Source: Halosolutus gelatinilyticus
GTDB lineage: Archaea; Halobacteriota; Halobacteria; Halobacteriales; Natrialbaceae
Direction: 5' to 3'
NCBI RefSeq assembly: GCF_023028105.1
Contig: NZ_CP095492.1
Span: forward strand, 124,001 to 188,000
Length of the DNA: 64,000 nucleotides
Shown: piece by piece, positions 1 to 9,334 of the stretch
Layout: each line of letters opens with the position of its first letter
Position numbering within the stretch: position 1 is the first letter of the stretch
Program-made: the position numbers and the translations under genes
Notes under the pieces: generated by a model
What the model saw: only the letters and a program-made list of their open reading frames with translations
Database searches by the model: none
Told to the model about the DNA's origin: nothing

Positions 1-554
1 ACCGTCCCCGGCGTCATCCGGCCGCCGATCGGGAACAGCTGCATCTGGTAGCCCAAGATGTATACGAGCAGGATGGCGACCACGTAGTAGGGGACCGACG
101 TCAGAAACGTTGAGAGCGAACTGAACGCGACGTCGAATTTGGTCCCCTCGGCGTAGGCCATCAGCGCACCGAGCGTGATGCCGAGCGTGAACGTCAGCGT
201 GATCGCCATCGCCATCAGGAATATCGTCCAGGGCAGGCGTTCGGCGATGACCGACGCTACCGCCTCCTGATGCCAGATCGATCGTCCGAGGTCGCCCTGG
301 AAGACGGCGACCACGTAGTCGATGTACTGCTGCCAGAGCGGCTTGTCCGGCTGGATGTTCACGTACGATTCGACGAGTGCGTTGAGCTGCTCCATCTCCT
401 GGGTGGTTAACGACCCGCCTTTCTGTTGGATGAGCCGTGCCCGGATGTAGTCCTGTGGTCCGCCAGGGAGCTGTCTGATCATCACGAACGTGAAGGAGAC
501 GACAGCGTAAATCGTCAGCAGCGCCTGCAGCGTCCGTTTCAGGTACCAGTTCAT
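1..554 (-). CDS. ABC transporter permease, DppB/OppB type (3' end outside window)
   Basis: Inner-membrane permease of a peptide/oligosaccharide ABC importer. About 184 residues are visible, and the gene runs off the left edge. The N-terminus (MNWYLKRTLQALLTIYAVVS) is a first membrane helix followed by the DppB-type segment with a QLPGGP-like turn. Hydrophobic helices follow around residues 100-125 and 145-170, ending near FPIGGRMTP, as in binding-protein-dependent permeases. I chose the ATG at 554 because a GGAGG lies 10-14 bases upstream and the frame is closed further up. The binding protein at 1185-2963 lies upstream on the same strand, so the two probably form one importer. Family members import di/oligopeptides, but in archaea and Thermotogales they often carry oligosaccharides, which fits the glycan-degrading neighbours (inference). 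Confidence 0.88.
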   Translation of the reverse strand, partial: MNWYLKRTLQALLTIYAVVSFTFVMIRQLPGGPQDYIRARLIQQKGGSLTTQEMEQLNALVESYVNIQPDKPLWQQYIDYVVAVFQGDLGRSIWHQEAVASVIAERLPWTIFLMAMAITLTFTLGITLGALMAYAEGTKFDVAFSSLSTFLTSVPYYVVAILLVYILGYQMQLFPIGGRMTPGT

Positions 555-654
555 CGCTCGCGCCTCCGTCGGTACGTCGACTGGTTACAACTCCGAACGG
601 TCATCGTCCACCTCCATCGTTGCCTACCATGTGATCACGAATATCTGTATTCAT
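551..654 (-). other. two tiny upstream ORFs coupled to the permease start
   Basis: On the minus strand, an ATG at 654 with a perfect AAGGAGG ahead of it opens a 17-codon ORF that ends at 601. Its TGA overlaps a second ATG (604), whose 17-codon ORF ends at 551. That TGA in turn overlaps the permease ATG at 554. Both junctions read ATGA. The peptides resemble nothing I know. This could be a translational leader controlling permease expression or a chance arrangement. The rest of 655-898 shows no gene. Confidence 0.3.
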
Positions 655-898
655 CACTCTCCTCCTTCATGAGAGATACTGTCACAATTGTTCGTGAATC
701 GGTGATGACTTATATCTGTCGGATGGACCGGCAGATGGTTTACCTGTTCGCAACGTCACTTTCCTCGAAATCGGCGTCCGACAGCGGGAGTCGTCGCACC
801 GTCGAGCCCTACGGTGACCGCCCCACGCGTGCACGAGCGATGTACTCGCCTCAGCGGCGATAGATGCGTTTTTCCCGCCGGGTGCGCTGTCTGGGGAT

Positions 899-1141
899 AT
901 GTCCGAACGAATCCTCGAACGGATCTGTGAGATACGGTGGATCGGAGTGGAATTGCTCATCATCGATGCCATATTGCTCTTGCTCTTGCTCTGGTCGTTC
1001 CTGTACGTAGAGCCTGGGACGTCGACGTACTACGTCGCGCTGCTAAGCCTCGGCCTCATCGTCGCGACGCTGCTCGGCGGCGGCGCGCTGGTGTACAGGT
1101 GCAACCAGATACAGGAAAAGAAACTTGACCGGGCCGACTGA
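899..1141 (+). CDS. small two-helix membrane protein
   Basis: An 80-residue protein of unknown function. Residues about 17-37 (LLIIDAILLLLLLWSF region) and 45-66 are hydrophobic and form two membrane helices. The N-terminus is short and the C-terminus is charged (QIQEKKLDRAD). It sits alone on the plus strand between the two minus-strand transporter genes, so it interrupts the importer operon or was inserted into it. No catalytic motif is visible. Confidence 0.6.
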   Translation: MSERILERICEIRWIGVELLIIDAILLLLLLWSFLYVEPGTSTYYVALLSLGLIVATLLGGGALVYRCNQIQEKKLDRAD

Positions 1142-1184
1142 TCCTCGAAAGAAGACGCTGCGGTCGAACCGCGCTCCGCTCGGA

Positions 1185-2963
1185 TTATTCCTCCGTCGTC
1201 TGGATCAGCGCTTGATTGCTGCCCTCTTTGGACTCCTTGAACAGCTGTTGGGCCGGCCCGTGAACGTACATCACGTCGTCGTCGAGATCCGGGATGTCGA
1301 AGCCATCGCTCGAGAGGTACGACGGGAAGGTAGCATCAGTCAGCTTGAAGTACGGCAGATCCTGGTTGAACCACCACGCGTACTGTTTAACGGCTTCGGT
1401 GACCTGATCATCCGATTGGTTGGCAGCCAGCGCCTGGATCATCTCGCTGAGGTTGACCGTCTCCTGGCTCCCGTCGGGCTGGCCGATCGGCGGCAGTTCG
1501 ACCTCGTCCGTGGGGTGGGCCGAGTGGGACGTCTTCGGCGCCTCTAACACGTCCTGTGCGAAGAAGTACGGATGCGGGCCGCCCAGCAGCGCGTTGAATC
1601 CGAGTTGGAAGTCGCCGTTCCCGCGCGCGGTAAAGAACTGTCCCGGCTCGACCGTCGTCGACGAGAACTCGATGCCGAAGTCAGGCAAGGACTGCTTGAG
1701 CGTCTCGCTGACGCCGATCGGGCCGGGCCACGGCGGACTCATCCACTCAATCGCGATCGGCTCGCCGTTGGTGTCGTACCACTGCCCGTCGGACCGCTCT
1801 AGTCCGGCCTCGCGCATCTTCTCGGCCGCCCTGTCGGGTTTGGACCCGGGCCCGTAGCTCGTCAGCGTGTTCTCTAGGAAGTCGGTCCCGAGCCAGTTCT
1901 CGGCCATCTGGTCGGTCATCCCGGAGATGTATTGGGACGCTTGATGGCGCGGGTTGACGTTCTGTTCGACCGTGTTGCGGTCGATCAGAAACGCCATCGC
2001 CTGGCGGAACTCGCGGGTCGCGAACACCTCGTTGCGGAAGTTGAACATCGGCGCCAGCCCCCCGAAGGCGGGAATGTCGATCTTGTGTAGCGTGTCCGGG
2101 AGTTGTTTCGCGACGTCGGCCTGGACGGCCTGGGTGACGCGCCCGTCGATACGGTCGGAGATCATCATCTGCCAGATGTCCTGGTCGCCGCCGACCGAGA
2201 GCTTCTTGTATGTCGTAATGTTGGTCTCGATCGGATAGTTTTCGTTCCGCTCGAGCATCCACTGGCCCTCCTGCTCGTCTTTGACCTTGTACGGACCGTT
2301 CGCCATCGGATCGTCGTCGTCTTCCGCGTACCGGAACTGGAGGAACTCGTTCGAAATCTCCTCGCGTTCTTGGTCCGAGCTGGCGTTCTCGAACTGTTCG
2401 ACCCAGTCGGCGAACTCGCCGTCGCGCTTGACGTGGATCTCCCGGTTCAGGATCTGGATGAAGATGTCTGGGTTTATCTCTTCTTGGAGCGACAGCTCGA
2501 TCGTGGCGTCGTCGACCGCCTCGGCGCCGTCGATGTAGTTCCAGATCGGATAGTCGATGTGTCGTTCGAGTTCGAGTTGGGTGACAACGTCCTCGGCGGT
2601 GACCGGATCGCCGTCCATCCAGGCGTAGTCGGAACTCAGCGATAGGGTCGCGGTCGTCCCGTCGATCTGGAGGTCGGTGCCGATGCGGTTGTGCCACTCG
2701 CCCGTCTTGTAGTTGTACTGGAACAGGTAGTCCCAGATCAGGTTCGAGAGGCCGCCTACGTACTGGCCTGTGTTGTAGGGGTTATAATGCACTTCGTCCG
2801 GAGAGGAGTTGATCGGCGCCACGAATGTTCCGGCTGCGTTTCCGCCGCCGCTTCCGAAACAACCGGCGAGCGCGACGACGCCGGCTGCCCCGCTCGCCTG
2901 CAGGAGGTCTCGGCGGGAGATGCAGCTGTTCCCGTCGGATACGTGATTGGCATGGTCTGCCAT
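1185..2963 (-). CDS. ABC transporter substrate-binding lipoprotein (SBP_bac_5 family)
   Basis: Extracellular solute receptor for the Dpp/Opp-type importer, 592 residues, normal for the family. The N-terminus is a Tat lipoprotein signal: twin arginines at residues 17-18 (SRRDLL), a hydrophobic stretch, then a lipobox LAGC with Cys35 as the lipidated residue. The mature part has the class C binding-protein layout, including a YAWMDGDPVTAEDV segment and an FRQAMAFLIDRN segment typical of the family. The natural ligand cannot be read from sequence; neighbouring GH51, sulfatase and sugar-acid genes suggest an oligosaccharide rather than a peptide. Transcription likely starts at or next to the ATG, since a TTAAAA box lies about 25 bases upstream. 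Confidence 0.92.
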   Translation of the reverse strand: MADHANHVSDGNSCISRRDLLQASGAAGVVALAGCFGSGGGNAAGTFVAPINSSPDEVHYNPYNTGQYVGGLSNLIWDYLFQYNYKTGEWHNRIGTDLQIDGTTATLSLSSDYAWMDGDPVTAEDVVTQLELERHIDYPIWNYIDGAEAVDDATIELSLQEEINPDIFIQILNREIHVKRDGEFADWVEQFENASSDQEREEISNEFLQFRYAEDDDDPMANGPYKVKDEQEGQWMLERNENYPIETNITTYKKLSVGGDQDIWQMMISDRIDGRVTQAVQADVAKQLPDTLHKIDIPAFGGLAPMFNFRNEVFATREFRQAMAFLIDRNTVEQNVNPRHQASQYISGMTDQMAENWLGTDFLENTLTSYGPGSKPDRAAEKMREAGLERSDGQWYDTNGEPIAIEWMSPPWPGPIGVSETLKQSLPDFGIEFSSTTVEPGQFFTARGNGDFQLGFNALLGGPHPYFFAQDVLEAPKTSHSAHPTDEVELPPIGQPDGSQETVNLSEMIQALAANQSDDQVTEAVKQYAWWFNQDLPYFKLTDATFPSYLSSDGFDIPDLDDDVMYVHGPAQQLFKESKEGSNQALIQTTEE

Positions 2964-2983
2964 GATACGTGGGTAAGTCTACC

Positions 2984-2993
2984 ACTATTTTAA
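2984..2993 (-). promoter_or_regulatory. TATA box of the substrate-binding protein gene
   Basis: CTTAAAATAG on the minus strand, centred about 25 bases upstream of the ATG at 2963. This is the normal haloarchaeal TATA spacing for a leaderless transcript. Confidence 0.55.
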
Positions 2994-3122
2994 GGTTTCG
3001 TAATATATCACAGACGTTCATACGGGACCGCGTTTTTACGTGTTTCCGAGCGCGATCGCGGTGTCGCGGGCCGTTCGAGAGAAACGCTGATAGTCCCCCC
3101 GTGAGAAGTGGGGAGATGTCGC

Positions 3123-5303
3123 ATGCAAGAGCGTAATTTGCTCGCCCACTCCGAGTCGACCGACTCTGATGTGGCGACAGTACGGATCGACACCGACGCG
3201 CGCGAACAGAACGAGGTAAATCCATACATCTGGGGGAAGTTCTGCGAACACCTCGGCCTCAACATCTACCACGGGATGGAGGCCCAGATCCTCTTCAACC
3301 CGGTCTTCGGCGAGTGGAACTTCCGCGCCGGTGAACGCCGCCCCAGCGGCGGGTTCGTCAGCGAAAACAATCACGACAAGATCGAACGGTACGTCCGAGA
3401 ACACGTCCGCTCGCTCGCGTACCCCGAGTCGACAGATCCGGACGCGCTCCTCGAAGCGTACCACGATGGCCTCGCGTTCGGCTGGCTGCCCACCGACGCC
3501 GACGCGTTGCGGTTCAGCCCGGACACCGGCCCCTCGGGAAACCGCGCCCAGCGAATCGAGATCGGACGCGCCGGTGAGGGCGTCTACCAGCGCACGCACC
3601 TCCCCGCCCACCGCGTACGCGAGTTCGAATTCCGCTGCAAGGTGCGGGCCGCCGATCCGACGACCGCCTCGCTCTCGATCGCCCCTACTGGCGGCGACCC
3701 GCTCTCCGCGGCGTCGATCGATGTCGACGAGGACTGGCAGATAGTCGAGGGCCGCATCGACCTCTCTGACGAGGAAATCGACGAGGACGGAATCTTCGAA
3801 GTCGCGCTGACAACGGCCGATCCCGCCAACCTCGTCGTCGAGCGCGTCCTGCTATACCCCGGCGATCACGTCAACTATGCCGATCCCGACATCGTCGAGA
3901 TGCTCCGTGAGTCGGATTTACCGCTGCTGCGCTGGCCCGGCGGTAACTTCGTCTCTGGCTACGACTGGACCGACGGCGTCGGCCCCGTCGACGAGCGTCC
4001 GACCCGCATCAACCCGGCGTGGCACGGTCTGGAGTACAATCTATTCGGCACCGACGAGTTCATCCAGTTTTGCGCGGCCGTCGGCTGTGAGCCGTCGATC
4101 TGCGTGAACGCGGGCGACGGGACGCCCGAGGAGGCCGCGAAGTGGGTCGAGTACTGCAACGGCGACCCCGAGAAAACCGAGATGGGCGCCCTGCGCGCCG
4201 AGCACGGCCATCCCGAACCGTATGACATCACCTATTGGGAGATCGGCAATGAACTCTACGGGCCGTGGCAGGTTCGCTGGACGACGCCCGCGGGCAACGC
4301 CGACCGCTACGAGCGCTTCCGCGAGGCCATGCTCGAGGCCGACCCCTCGATCGAGGTGACCGCGACGGGCCAGGAGACCAACGCCGACACCGACTGGAAC
4401 GACGTCCTCCTGGAGGAGTGCGGCGAGGACGTCCGGGCGATCTCCGAGCATCTGCTCGCCGGCGGCACCGTCGACTCCACGACGGATCCCGACGAGCTGT
4501 ACCACGCGTTCATGGGCTACTCCGGCCAGCTGGGTGAGCAGCTCCGTGATCTCCGCGATCGGATGGAAGCGGCTGGTATCGAGGACCCCAAGCTGGACGT
4601 CACCGAACTCCAGCTGTTCGCGCACTTCCAGGAGGACGAGGACGCCGGCGAGGCCGAGGAACTGGGCCGCTCGGAAGCCGGCGAGAGTGAGGGCAAGAGC
4701 GACGACGGTACGCTTTCCCCGGAGACGATGCCGACGCCGGCGACGATCAGCGAGGCGGTGTACGATGCGACGATCCGCCACGAGTTCCTCCGGATGGGCG
4801 AGTTCGTCGAACTGCTGACCCACTCCGCGACCGTTAACCACGGCGGCGGTCTCTGGAAGGATGGCGAGCGCGTCTGGGCGAACCCGTGTCACTACGGCCG
4901 GTCGATGACCGCCGGCCTGGCCGGCGGCGAGCCCGCCCGCGTCGAACTCGAGTGCGACACCATCTCGACGGAGAACGCGTTCCGCGAGATCGCCCCGTTC
5001 GATGGCGTCCCCGCCGTCGACGCGTTCGCGTCGGTCCACGAGGACGGCGAGCTCGTCGTCGTGCTGGCCAACCGCCGCAGCGCCGACGAGCCGATCTCGG
5101 TGACGCTGGAGGTCGACGCGTTCGACGCGGCCGGCGAGGCGGCCGTCGAGACGCTCAGTGGAGAGACGATGTACGACGAGAACACCCGCGACGATCCCAA
5201 GCGCATCGTCCCCGAGCCCTCGTCCACGTCCGTCGAGAACGGAACGGTCGAACTCGAGCTCCCGTCGTACGCGCTGACGAAGCTGACGATCCCTTCGAAC
5301 TGA
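3123..5303 (+). CDS. alpha-L-arabinofuranosidase, GH51 family
   Basis: Glycoside hydrolase removing terminal alpha-L-arabinofuranosyl residues, 726 residues from the ATG at 3123. An in-frame GTG at 3108 is possible, but the added residues look unrelated. The N-terminus has the GH51 opening (VNPYIWGKFCEHLGLNIY), the middle has LRWPGGNFVSGYDW, and the acid/base glutamate is Glu377 in WEIGNELYGPW. The likely nucleophile is Glu495 in DVTELQLF. A C-terminal beta-sandwich begins around residue 580. An acidic Glu/Gly/Ser-rich insert of about 30 residues lies around 500-540, unusual for the family but common in halophilic proteins. There is no signal peptide, so it acts on imported oligosaccharides in the cytoplasm. 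It is divergent from the transporter gene. Confidence 0.9.
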   Translation: MQERNLLAHSESTDSDVATVRIDTDAREQNEVNPYIWGKFCEHLGLNIYHGMEAQILFNPVFGEWNFRAGERRPSGGFVSENNHDKIERYVREHVRSLAYPESTDPDALLEAYHDGLAFGWLPTDADALRFSPDTGPSGNRAQRIEIGRAGEGVYQRTHLPAHRVREFEFRCKVRAADPTTASLSIAPTGGDPLSAASIDVDEDWQIVEGRIDLSDEEIDEDGIFEVALTTADPANLVVERVLLYPGDHVNYADPDIVEMLRESDLPLLRWPGGNFVSGYDWTDGVGPVDERPTRINPAWHGLEYNLFGTDEFIQFCAAVGCEPSICVNAGDGTPEEAAKWVEYCNGDPEKTEMGALRAEHGHPEPYDITYWEIGNELYGPWQVRWTTPAGNADRYERFREAMLEADPSIEVTATGQETNADTDWNDVLLEECGEDVRAISEHLLAGGTVDSTTDPDELYHAFMGYSGQLGEQLRDLRDRMEAAGIEDPKLDVTELQLFAHFQEDEDAGEAEELGRSEAGESEGKSDDGTLSPETMPTPATISEAVYDATIRHEFLRMGEFVELLTHSATVNHGGGLWKDGERVWANPCHYGRSMTAGLAGGEPARVELECDTISTENAFREIAPFDGVPAVDAFASVHEDGELVVVLANRRSADEPISVTLEVDAFDAAGEAAVETLSGETMYDENTRDDPKRIVPEPSSTSVENGTVELELPSYALTKLTIPSN

Positions 5304-5394
5304 CGGCTGGACCACGTAGAACTGGCGGGACTCGATCCACGCCGGTGCGCTTCCTTCCGCTTCTTTTATTATCGATCGTGATTTCGACTGCCAC

Positions 5395-6966
5395 ATGCGA
5401 ATCCTGCTCATCGATATTGACTCGCTCCGCCCGGATCACCTGAGCGCGTACGGCTACGACCGCGCTACATCGCCGACGATCGACGGGATCGCCGATGAGG
5501 GGGTGCGGTTCGACCGCTGCTTCGTCTCGGACTCGCCGTGCCTCCCGAGTCGGACCGCGCTCGCGACGTGCCGGTTCGGCGTCAAGACCGGCGTCGTCAC
5601 GCACTTCGGCGAGGGGCAATGGTACGACAATCCCGGTAGCGGCCACGATGTCGACCCCGATCGAGCGATGAGTTTCTACCAGCTCGCCCACGAGGGGGTC
5701 CGAACGACGTCGGTGAGCAGCTTCGCCGAGCGACATATGGCCTACCACTTCAGCGGCGCGTTCCAGGAATCGATCCAGCCGACCGCCGAGACCGGCCTGC
5801 TGGCAGTCGAGGACGGCGCGGACGTCACCGACGCTGCAATCACCTGGCTCGACGCCCACGCCCGGGAGGACGACTGGCTGCTCCACGTCAACTACTGGGA
5901 CGTCCATCACCCGTATGTCGGCGTCGACGAGTACAAAGACGAGGTTCGCGAGTCGGGTGACCCGGCGCCGTGGCCGGACGACGAGGCGATCGAGAACCAA
6001 CGCGGGATGACGGGCACGCGCACGGCGGACCTCTGGCCCAATCCGGAAGAGTACGGCGCGGACTGGTACGAGGAGAAGTACGGCGAGTCCCCGATGCCCG
6101 AGCGTATCAAGGGGCGCGAGGACGCCGTACAGATCGTGGACGGGTACGACGCCGCGATCCGCAAGGTCGACCACGAGGTTAAGCGACTGCTCGCGGAGCT
6201 CGAAGACGCGAGGATCCGGGAGGAGACGGCGGTGATCGTCACCGGCGATCACGGCGAGGCGTTGGGCGAGCACGGCATCTACGCGGAGCACTCGCTTCCC
6301 CACCCGGCCTGCCAGCGCGTCCCGCTGATCGTCTCCTGGCCCGGCGTCACGGATGACGCCGCCGGATCGACCGTCGACGAGCACGTCTACCAGTTCGACC
6401 TGATGCCGACGATCTGCGAACTGCTGGACGTGCCCCAGCCCGCCAAATGGGACGCCGAGGCGTTCACGCCCGCGCTCCGCGGCGAGGCGTTCGAGGGCCG
6501 CGACTTCGTCGTCTCCGGCCACGGCATCTACACGTTCGGCCGCGCCGTGTACCGCGACGACTGGCTGTACGTGCGGCTGCTCCACCCCGGCGTGTTCCAC
6601 CATCCCGGGTTATTCAACGACCCTGATCTCCCGAACGACGGGCTGGAACTGCTCCACGATCTGAGCGAGGATCCCCACCAGACCGAGAACGTGATCGGCG
6701 AACGCCCCGACGTCGCCGCGGAACTCCGGAGCGCGCTCGACCGCTGGCTCGTCGAGAACACGTCCGACGGGTGGACCGAACAACGGCCCGTCGAGGCGCG
6801 GGGGAGAGATCCCCTTGCGAAGATGGCCTCGTACGGGCCGTACCTCTACGTCGATCCAGACGACCTCGTCGACCTCTACCAGGACCTGAACCGGTCGGAC
6901 GAGCAGATCAAGCAGATCGAGCGGAGCCTCGCCCAGTTCCCGACGGCGCCTACGGACAAGCGATAG
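5395..6966 (+). CDS. type I sulfatase (alkaline phosphatase superfamily)
   Basis: Sulfate ester hydrolase, 523 residues. The metal site starts at residues 7-9 (DIDSLRPDH). The formylglycine signature is CLPSR with Cys49, followed by TALATCRFG. A second metal site GDHGEALGEHG contains Asp285 and His286. The Cys must be oxidised to formylglycine, presumably by the FGE at 12138-13142. No signal peptide is present, so it is cytoplasmic. It lies 91 bases after the GH51 gene and is probably cotranscribed with it. A close paralogue with the same length and the same C-terminal block (GPYLYVDP) is encoded at 55506-57083. The exact sugar sulfate is unknown. Confidence 0.92.
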   Translation: MRILLIDIDSLRPDHLSAYGYDRATSPTIDGIADEGVRFDRCFVSDSPCLPSRTALATCRFGVKTGVVTHFGEGQWYDNPGSGHDVDPDRAMSFYQLAHEGVRTTSVSSFAERHMAYHFSGAFQESIQPTAETGLLAVEDGADVTDAAITWLDAHAREDDWLLHVNYWDVHHPYVGVDEYKDEVRESGDPAPWPDDEAIENQRGMTGTRTADLWPNPEEYGADWYEEKYGESPMPERIKGREDAVQIVDGYDAAIRKVDHEVKRLLAELEDARIREETAVIVTGDHGEALGEHGIYAEHSLPHPACQRVPLIVSWPGVTDDAAGSTVDEHVYQFDLMPTICELLDVPQPAKWDAEAFTPALRGEAFEGRDFVVSGHGIYTFGRAVYRDDWLYVRLLHPGVFHHPGLFNDPDLPNDGLELLHDLSEDPHQTENVIGERPDVAAELRSALDRWLVENTSDGWTEQRPVEARGRDPLAKMASYGPYLYVDPDDLVDLYQDLNRSDEQIKQIERSLAQFPTAPTDKR

Positions 6967-7025
6967 GGCGGCCCACGTTCGGAAAGCTATTTCAGACGCT
7001 CTGTGGAATCCGTATTCGATAACCG

Positions 7026-7262
7026 ATGACGAAGAGCGTTCCGACCAACGTCTCAGTGTCGACGAGGGTCGCCCGGCGAGTCGCGGAACTCGAGGAGACC
7101 GAGGCCGCGTCGCCACCGCCACTCTACGGCGCTGTCGAGCCGGATGCCCTCGATGCGGTGATCGACCCGTCCATGACGGCGTCAGTCACGTTCACTTACG
7201 CCCGTCGAACGGTATCGGTTGACGCAGACGGGGCTGTCAGCGTCGCTTCATGCGATCAGTGA
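7026..7262 (+). CDS. stand-alone HalOD1 domain protein
   Basis: A 78-residue protein matching the haloarchaeal output domain HalOD1: a PPLYGAVEPDALDAVI segment (residues about 32-47) and a VTFTYARRTVSVDADGAVSV beta hairpin. In haloarchaea this domain is usually found alone or fused to signalling domains, and its molecular role is unproven. It follows the sulfatase by 59 bases on the same strand and may be a regulatory partner of the surrounding sugar genes (inference). Confidence 0.75.
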   Translation: MTKSVPTNVSVSTRVARRVAELEETEAASPPPLYGAVEPDALDAVIDPSMTASVTFTYARRTVSVDADGAVSVASCDQ

Positions 7263-7321
7263 CGGACACTCAGCGATCGCTCGATGCCGGCAAGAATTTC
7301 CGATCGTGGCGACCGTAGCAA

Positions 7322-7331
7322 TAGGATTTAA
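7322..7331 (+). promoter_or_regulatory. TATA box of the sugar-acid dehydratase gene
   Basis: GGATTTAACT is centred about 26 bases before the ATG at 7353. This spacing makes the 7353 ATG, rather than the in-frame ATG at 7368, the natural leaderless start. Confidence 0.5.
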
Positions 7332-7352
7332 CTACTAGAAGGGTATCGTCTC

Positions 7353-8519
7353 ATGCGGACTCACGTCATGAAGATCACTGACTACGAGCTGTTTGAGGTT
7401 CCTCCTCGGTGGCTGATGTTGAAGGTCTCGACGAGCGACGGAACGGTCGGCTGGGGCGAACCCATCGTCGAGGGGCGCGCGAAAACCGTCCAGAGCGCCG
7501 TCGAGGAACTGATGGACAACTATCTGCTGGGCAAGGATCCTCTCCGGATCGAACACCACTGGCAGCGGATGTACCGCGGCGGGTTCTATCGCGGCGGACC
7601 GATCTTGATGAGCGCGATCGCCGGGATCGACCAGGCGTTGTGGGACATCAAGGGCAAGCGCTTCGACGTGCCGGTCTACGACCTACTCGGCGGCCGAACG
7701 TGCGACCGAATCCGCGTTTACCAGTGGATCGGCGGTGATCGACCGTCCGACGTTGGCGATGCCGCCCGAGAGAAGGTCGCCCAGGGGTTCACCGCGCTGA
7801 AGATGAACGTCACGTCGGAACTCCGCAGCATCGACACGCCCGCGGCCGTACAGGAGGCCTGCGATCGCATCGCAGAGGTGCGGGACACCGTCGGCCCTGA
7901 CGTCGACATCGGCGTCGACTTCCACGGTCGAGCGTCGAAGTCGATGGCCAAGCGCCTCGCGAAGGCGCTCGAACCGTATGACCCGATGTTCATCGAGGAG
8001 CCGGTTCTCTCGGAGCACAACGACGCGCTGCCGGGGATCTCTCAGTCGACGACGATCCCCATCGCGACCGGCGAGCGGATGTACTCGCGGTGGGACTTCA
8101 AGGAGATCTTCGAGCAGGGTACGGTGGACCTGATTCAACCGGACCTGTCTCACGCAGGCGGCATCTCCGAGGTCAAGAAGATCGCCGCGATGGCCGAATC
8201 CTACGACGTGGCGCTGGCTCCCCACTGCCCGCTCGGTCCCATCGCGCTGTCGGCGTGCATTCAGGTCGACGCCTGCACGCCGAACACGCTGATCCAGGAA
8301 CAAAGCCTGGACATCCACTACAACCGGACCAATGACGTGCTCGACTACCTCGAAGACCCCGGGGTGTTCACCTACGACGACGGCTACGTCGAACTGCCTG
8401 AGGCCCCCGGCTTGGGCATCGAGATCGACGAGGAGTTCGTGCGCGAGCAGGCCAAGCGAGACGTGAACTGGCACAACCCGATCTGGAAACACGACGACGG
8501 CAGCATCGCGGAGTGGTGA
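7353..8519 (+). CDS. enolase-superfamily sugar-acid dehydratase (galactonate dehydratase-like)
   Basis: Dehydrates an aldonic acid to a 2-keto-3-deoxy acid, the second committed step of non-phosphorylative sugar oxidation. It has 388 residues, normal for the mandelate racemase/muconate lactonizing group. The N-terminal lid has VPPRWLMLKV and GWGEPIVEGRA, as in galactonate dehydratases. The barrel shows Lys in ALKMN, GVDFHGR, FIEEPV, ATGERM, QPDLSHAGG and APHCPLGP, which supply the Mg ligands and the catalytic His residues. Substrate specificity among galactonate, gluconate, fuconate or rhamnonate cannot be decided here, though the motifs are nearest to galactonate dehydratase. It overlaps the next SDR gene at TGATG, so the two are translationally coupled. 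Confidence 0.88.
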   Translation: MRTHVMKITDYELFEVPPRWLMLKVSTSDGTVGWGEPIVEGRAKTVQSAVEELMDNYLLGKDPLRIEHHWQRMYRGGFYRGGPILMSAIAGIDQALWDIKGKRFDVPVYDLLGGRTCDRIRVYQWIGGDRPSDVGDAAREKVAQGFTALKMNVTSELRSIDTPAAVQEACDRIAEVRDTVGPDVDIGVDFHGRASKSMAKRLAKALEPYDPMFIEEPVLSEHNDALPGISQSTTIPIATGERMYSRWDFKEIFEQGTVDLIQPDLSHAGGISEVKKIAAMAESYDVALAPHCPLGPIALSACIQVDACTPNTLIQEQSLDIHYNRTNDVLDYLEDPGVFTYDDGYVELPEAPGLGIEIDEEFVREQAKRDVNWHNPIWKHDDGSIAEW

Positions 8520-9307
8520 TGGCCCAAATACCCTGTTCAGGACGGCTCGATGGCGATGTCGCAATCGTGACTGGCTCAACCCGAGGCATCGGCGAGGGAA
8601 TTGCGAGGCGGTTTGCTGCGGAGGGCGCTTCCGTCGTCGTGACCGGTCGGTCAACTGACGACGGCGAGGCCGTCGCCGAGTCGATCCGCGAGAACGGCGG
8701 CGACGCCGTCTTCGTTCGCGCCGACATGCGCGAGCCGGACGACATCGCCGCGCTCGTCGAGGCGACCGTCGAAGCGTTCGGCGGTCTCGACGTGCTGGTC
8801 AACAACGCCGGCGTCCAGACGGAGACGAGCGTGACCGAGGCGACAATCGAGGACTGGGAGTTCGTCGTCGAGACGGACTTCCGATCGTACTGGCTCTGTG
8901 CGAAGCACGCCGCCGAGCACATGGACGAGGGGTCGATCATCAACGTCTCCTCGAACCACGCGTTCCTGACGATGCCCGGACTGTTCCCCTACAACGCGAT
9001 CAAGGCGGGGATCAACGGGATGACTCGCGCAATGGCGGTCGATCTCGGACCGGAGATCCGCGCGAACACGATCAACCCCGGCTGGATCCTGATCGAACGC
9101 ACCGCCGAGGAGCTGCCCGAGGACGAGCGCGAGCACGTCGAGTCGATCCACCCGCTCGGTCGCCTCGGGACGCCCGAGGACGTCGCCGGCGTCGCCGCGT
9201 TCCTCGCGAGCGACGACGCGGCGTTCGTCACCGGCGCCCAGTTGCTCGTCGACGGCGGGCGCACGTCCGTCATGCAGGACGACACGCTCCCCGACTACCG
9301 TCCGTAA
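8519..9307 (+). CDS. SDR-family sugar dehydrogenase
   Basis: NAD(P)-dependent short-chain dehydrogenase, 262 residues. The cofactor motif TGSTRGIG is at residues 18-25, NNAG at 95-98, and the catalytic Tyr158-x3-Lys162 sits in PYNAIKAG with Ser144/145 ahead. The start is the ATG in TGATG that overlaps the stop of the dehydratase gene; upstream GTG codons at 8513 and 8516 are also in frame but less likely. Pairing with an acid dehydratase suggests oxidation of an aldose, or of a 2-keto-3-deoxy acid as in the rhamnose and fucose diketo pathways (inference). Confidence 0.88.
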   Translation: MAQIPCSGRLDGDVAIVTGSTRGIGEGIARRFAAEGASVVVTGRSTDDGEAVAESIRENGGDAVFVRADMREPDDIAALVEATVEAFGGLDVLVNNAGVQTETSVTEATIEDWEFVVETDFRSYWLCAKHAAEHMDEGSIINVSSNHAFLTMPGLFPYNAIKAGINGMTRAMAVDLGPEIRANTINPGWILIERTAEELPEDEREHVESIHPLGRLGTPEDVAGVAAFLASDDAAFVTGAQLLVDGGRTSVMQDDTLPDYRP

Positions 9308-9334
9308 CGACCCGGTTCGTTTCTTTCCTCCCCG

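Noticed and set aside
4041-5411. 456-codon minus-strand frame opposite the GH51 gene
   Set aside because: It is Arg/Val-rich and antisense to a gene with clear GH51 motifs; long antisense frames are normal in GC-rich DNA.
5155-6603. 482-codon minus-strand frame opposite the first sulfatase
   Set aside because: It is the complement of codon-biased coding sequence and has no recognisable family, whereas the plus-strand sulfatase carries all catalytic motifs.
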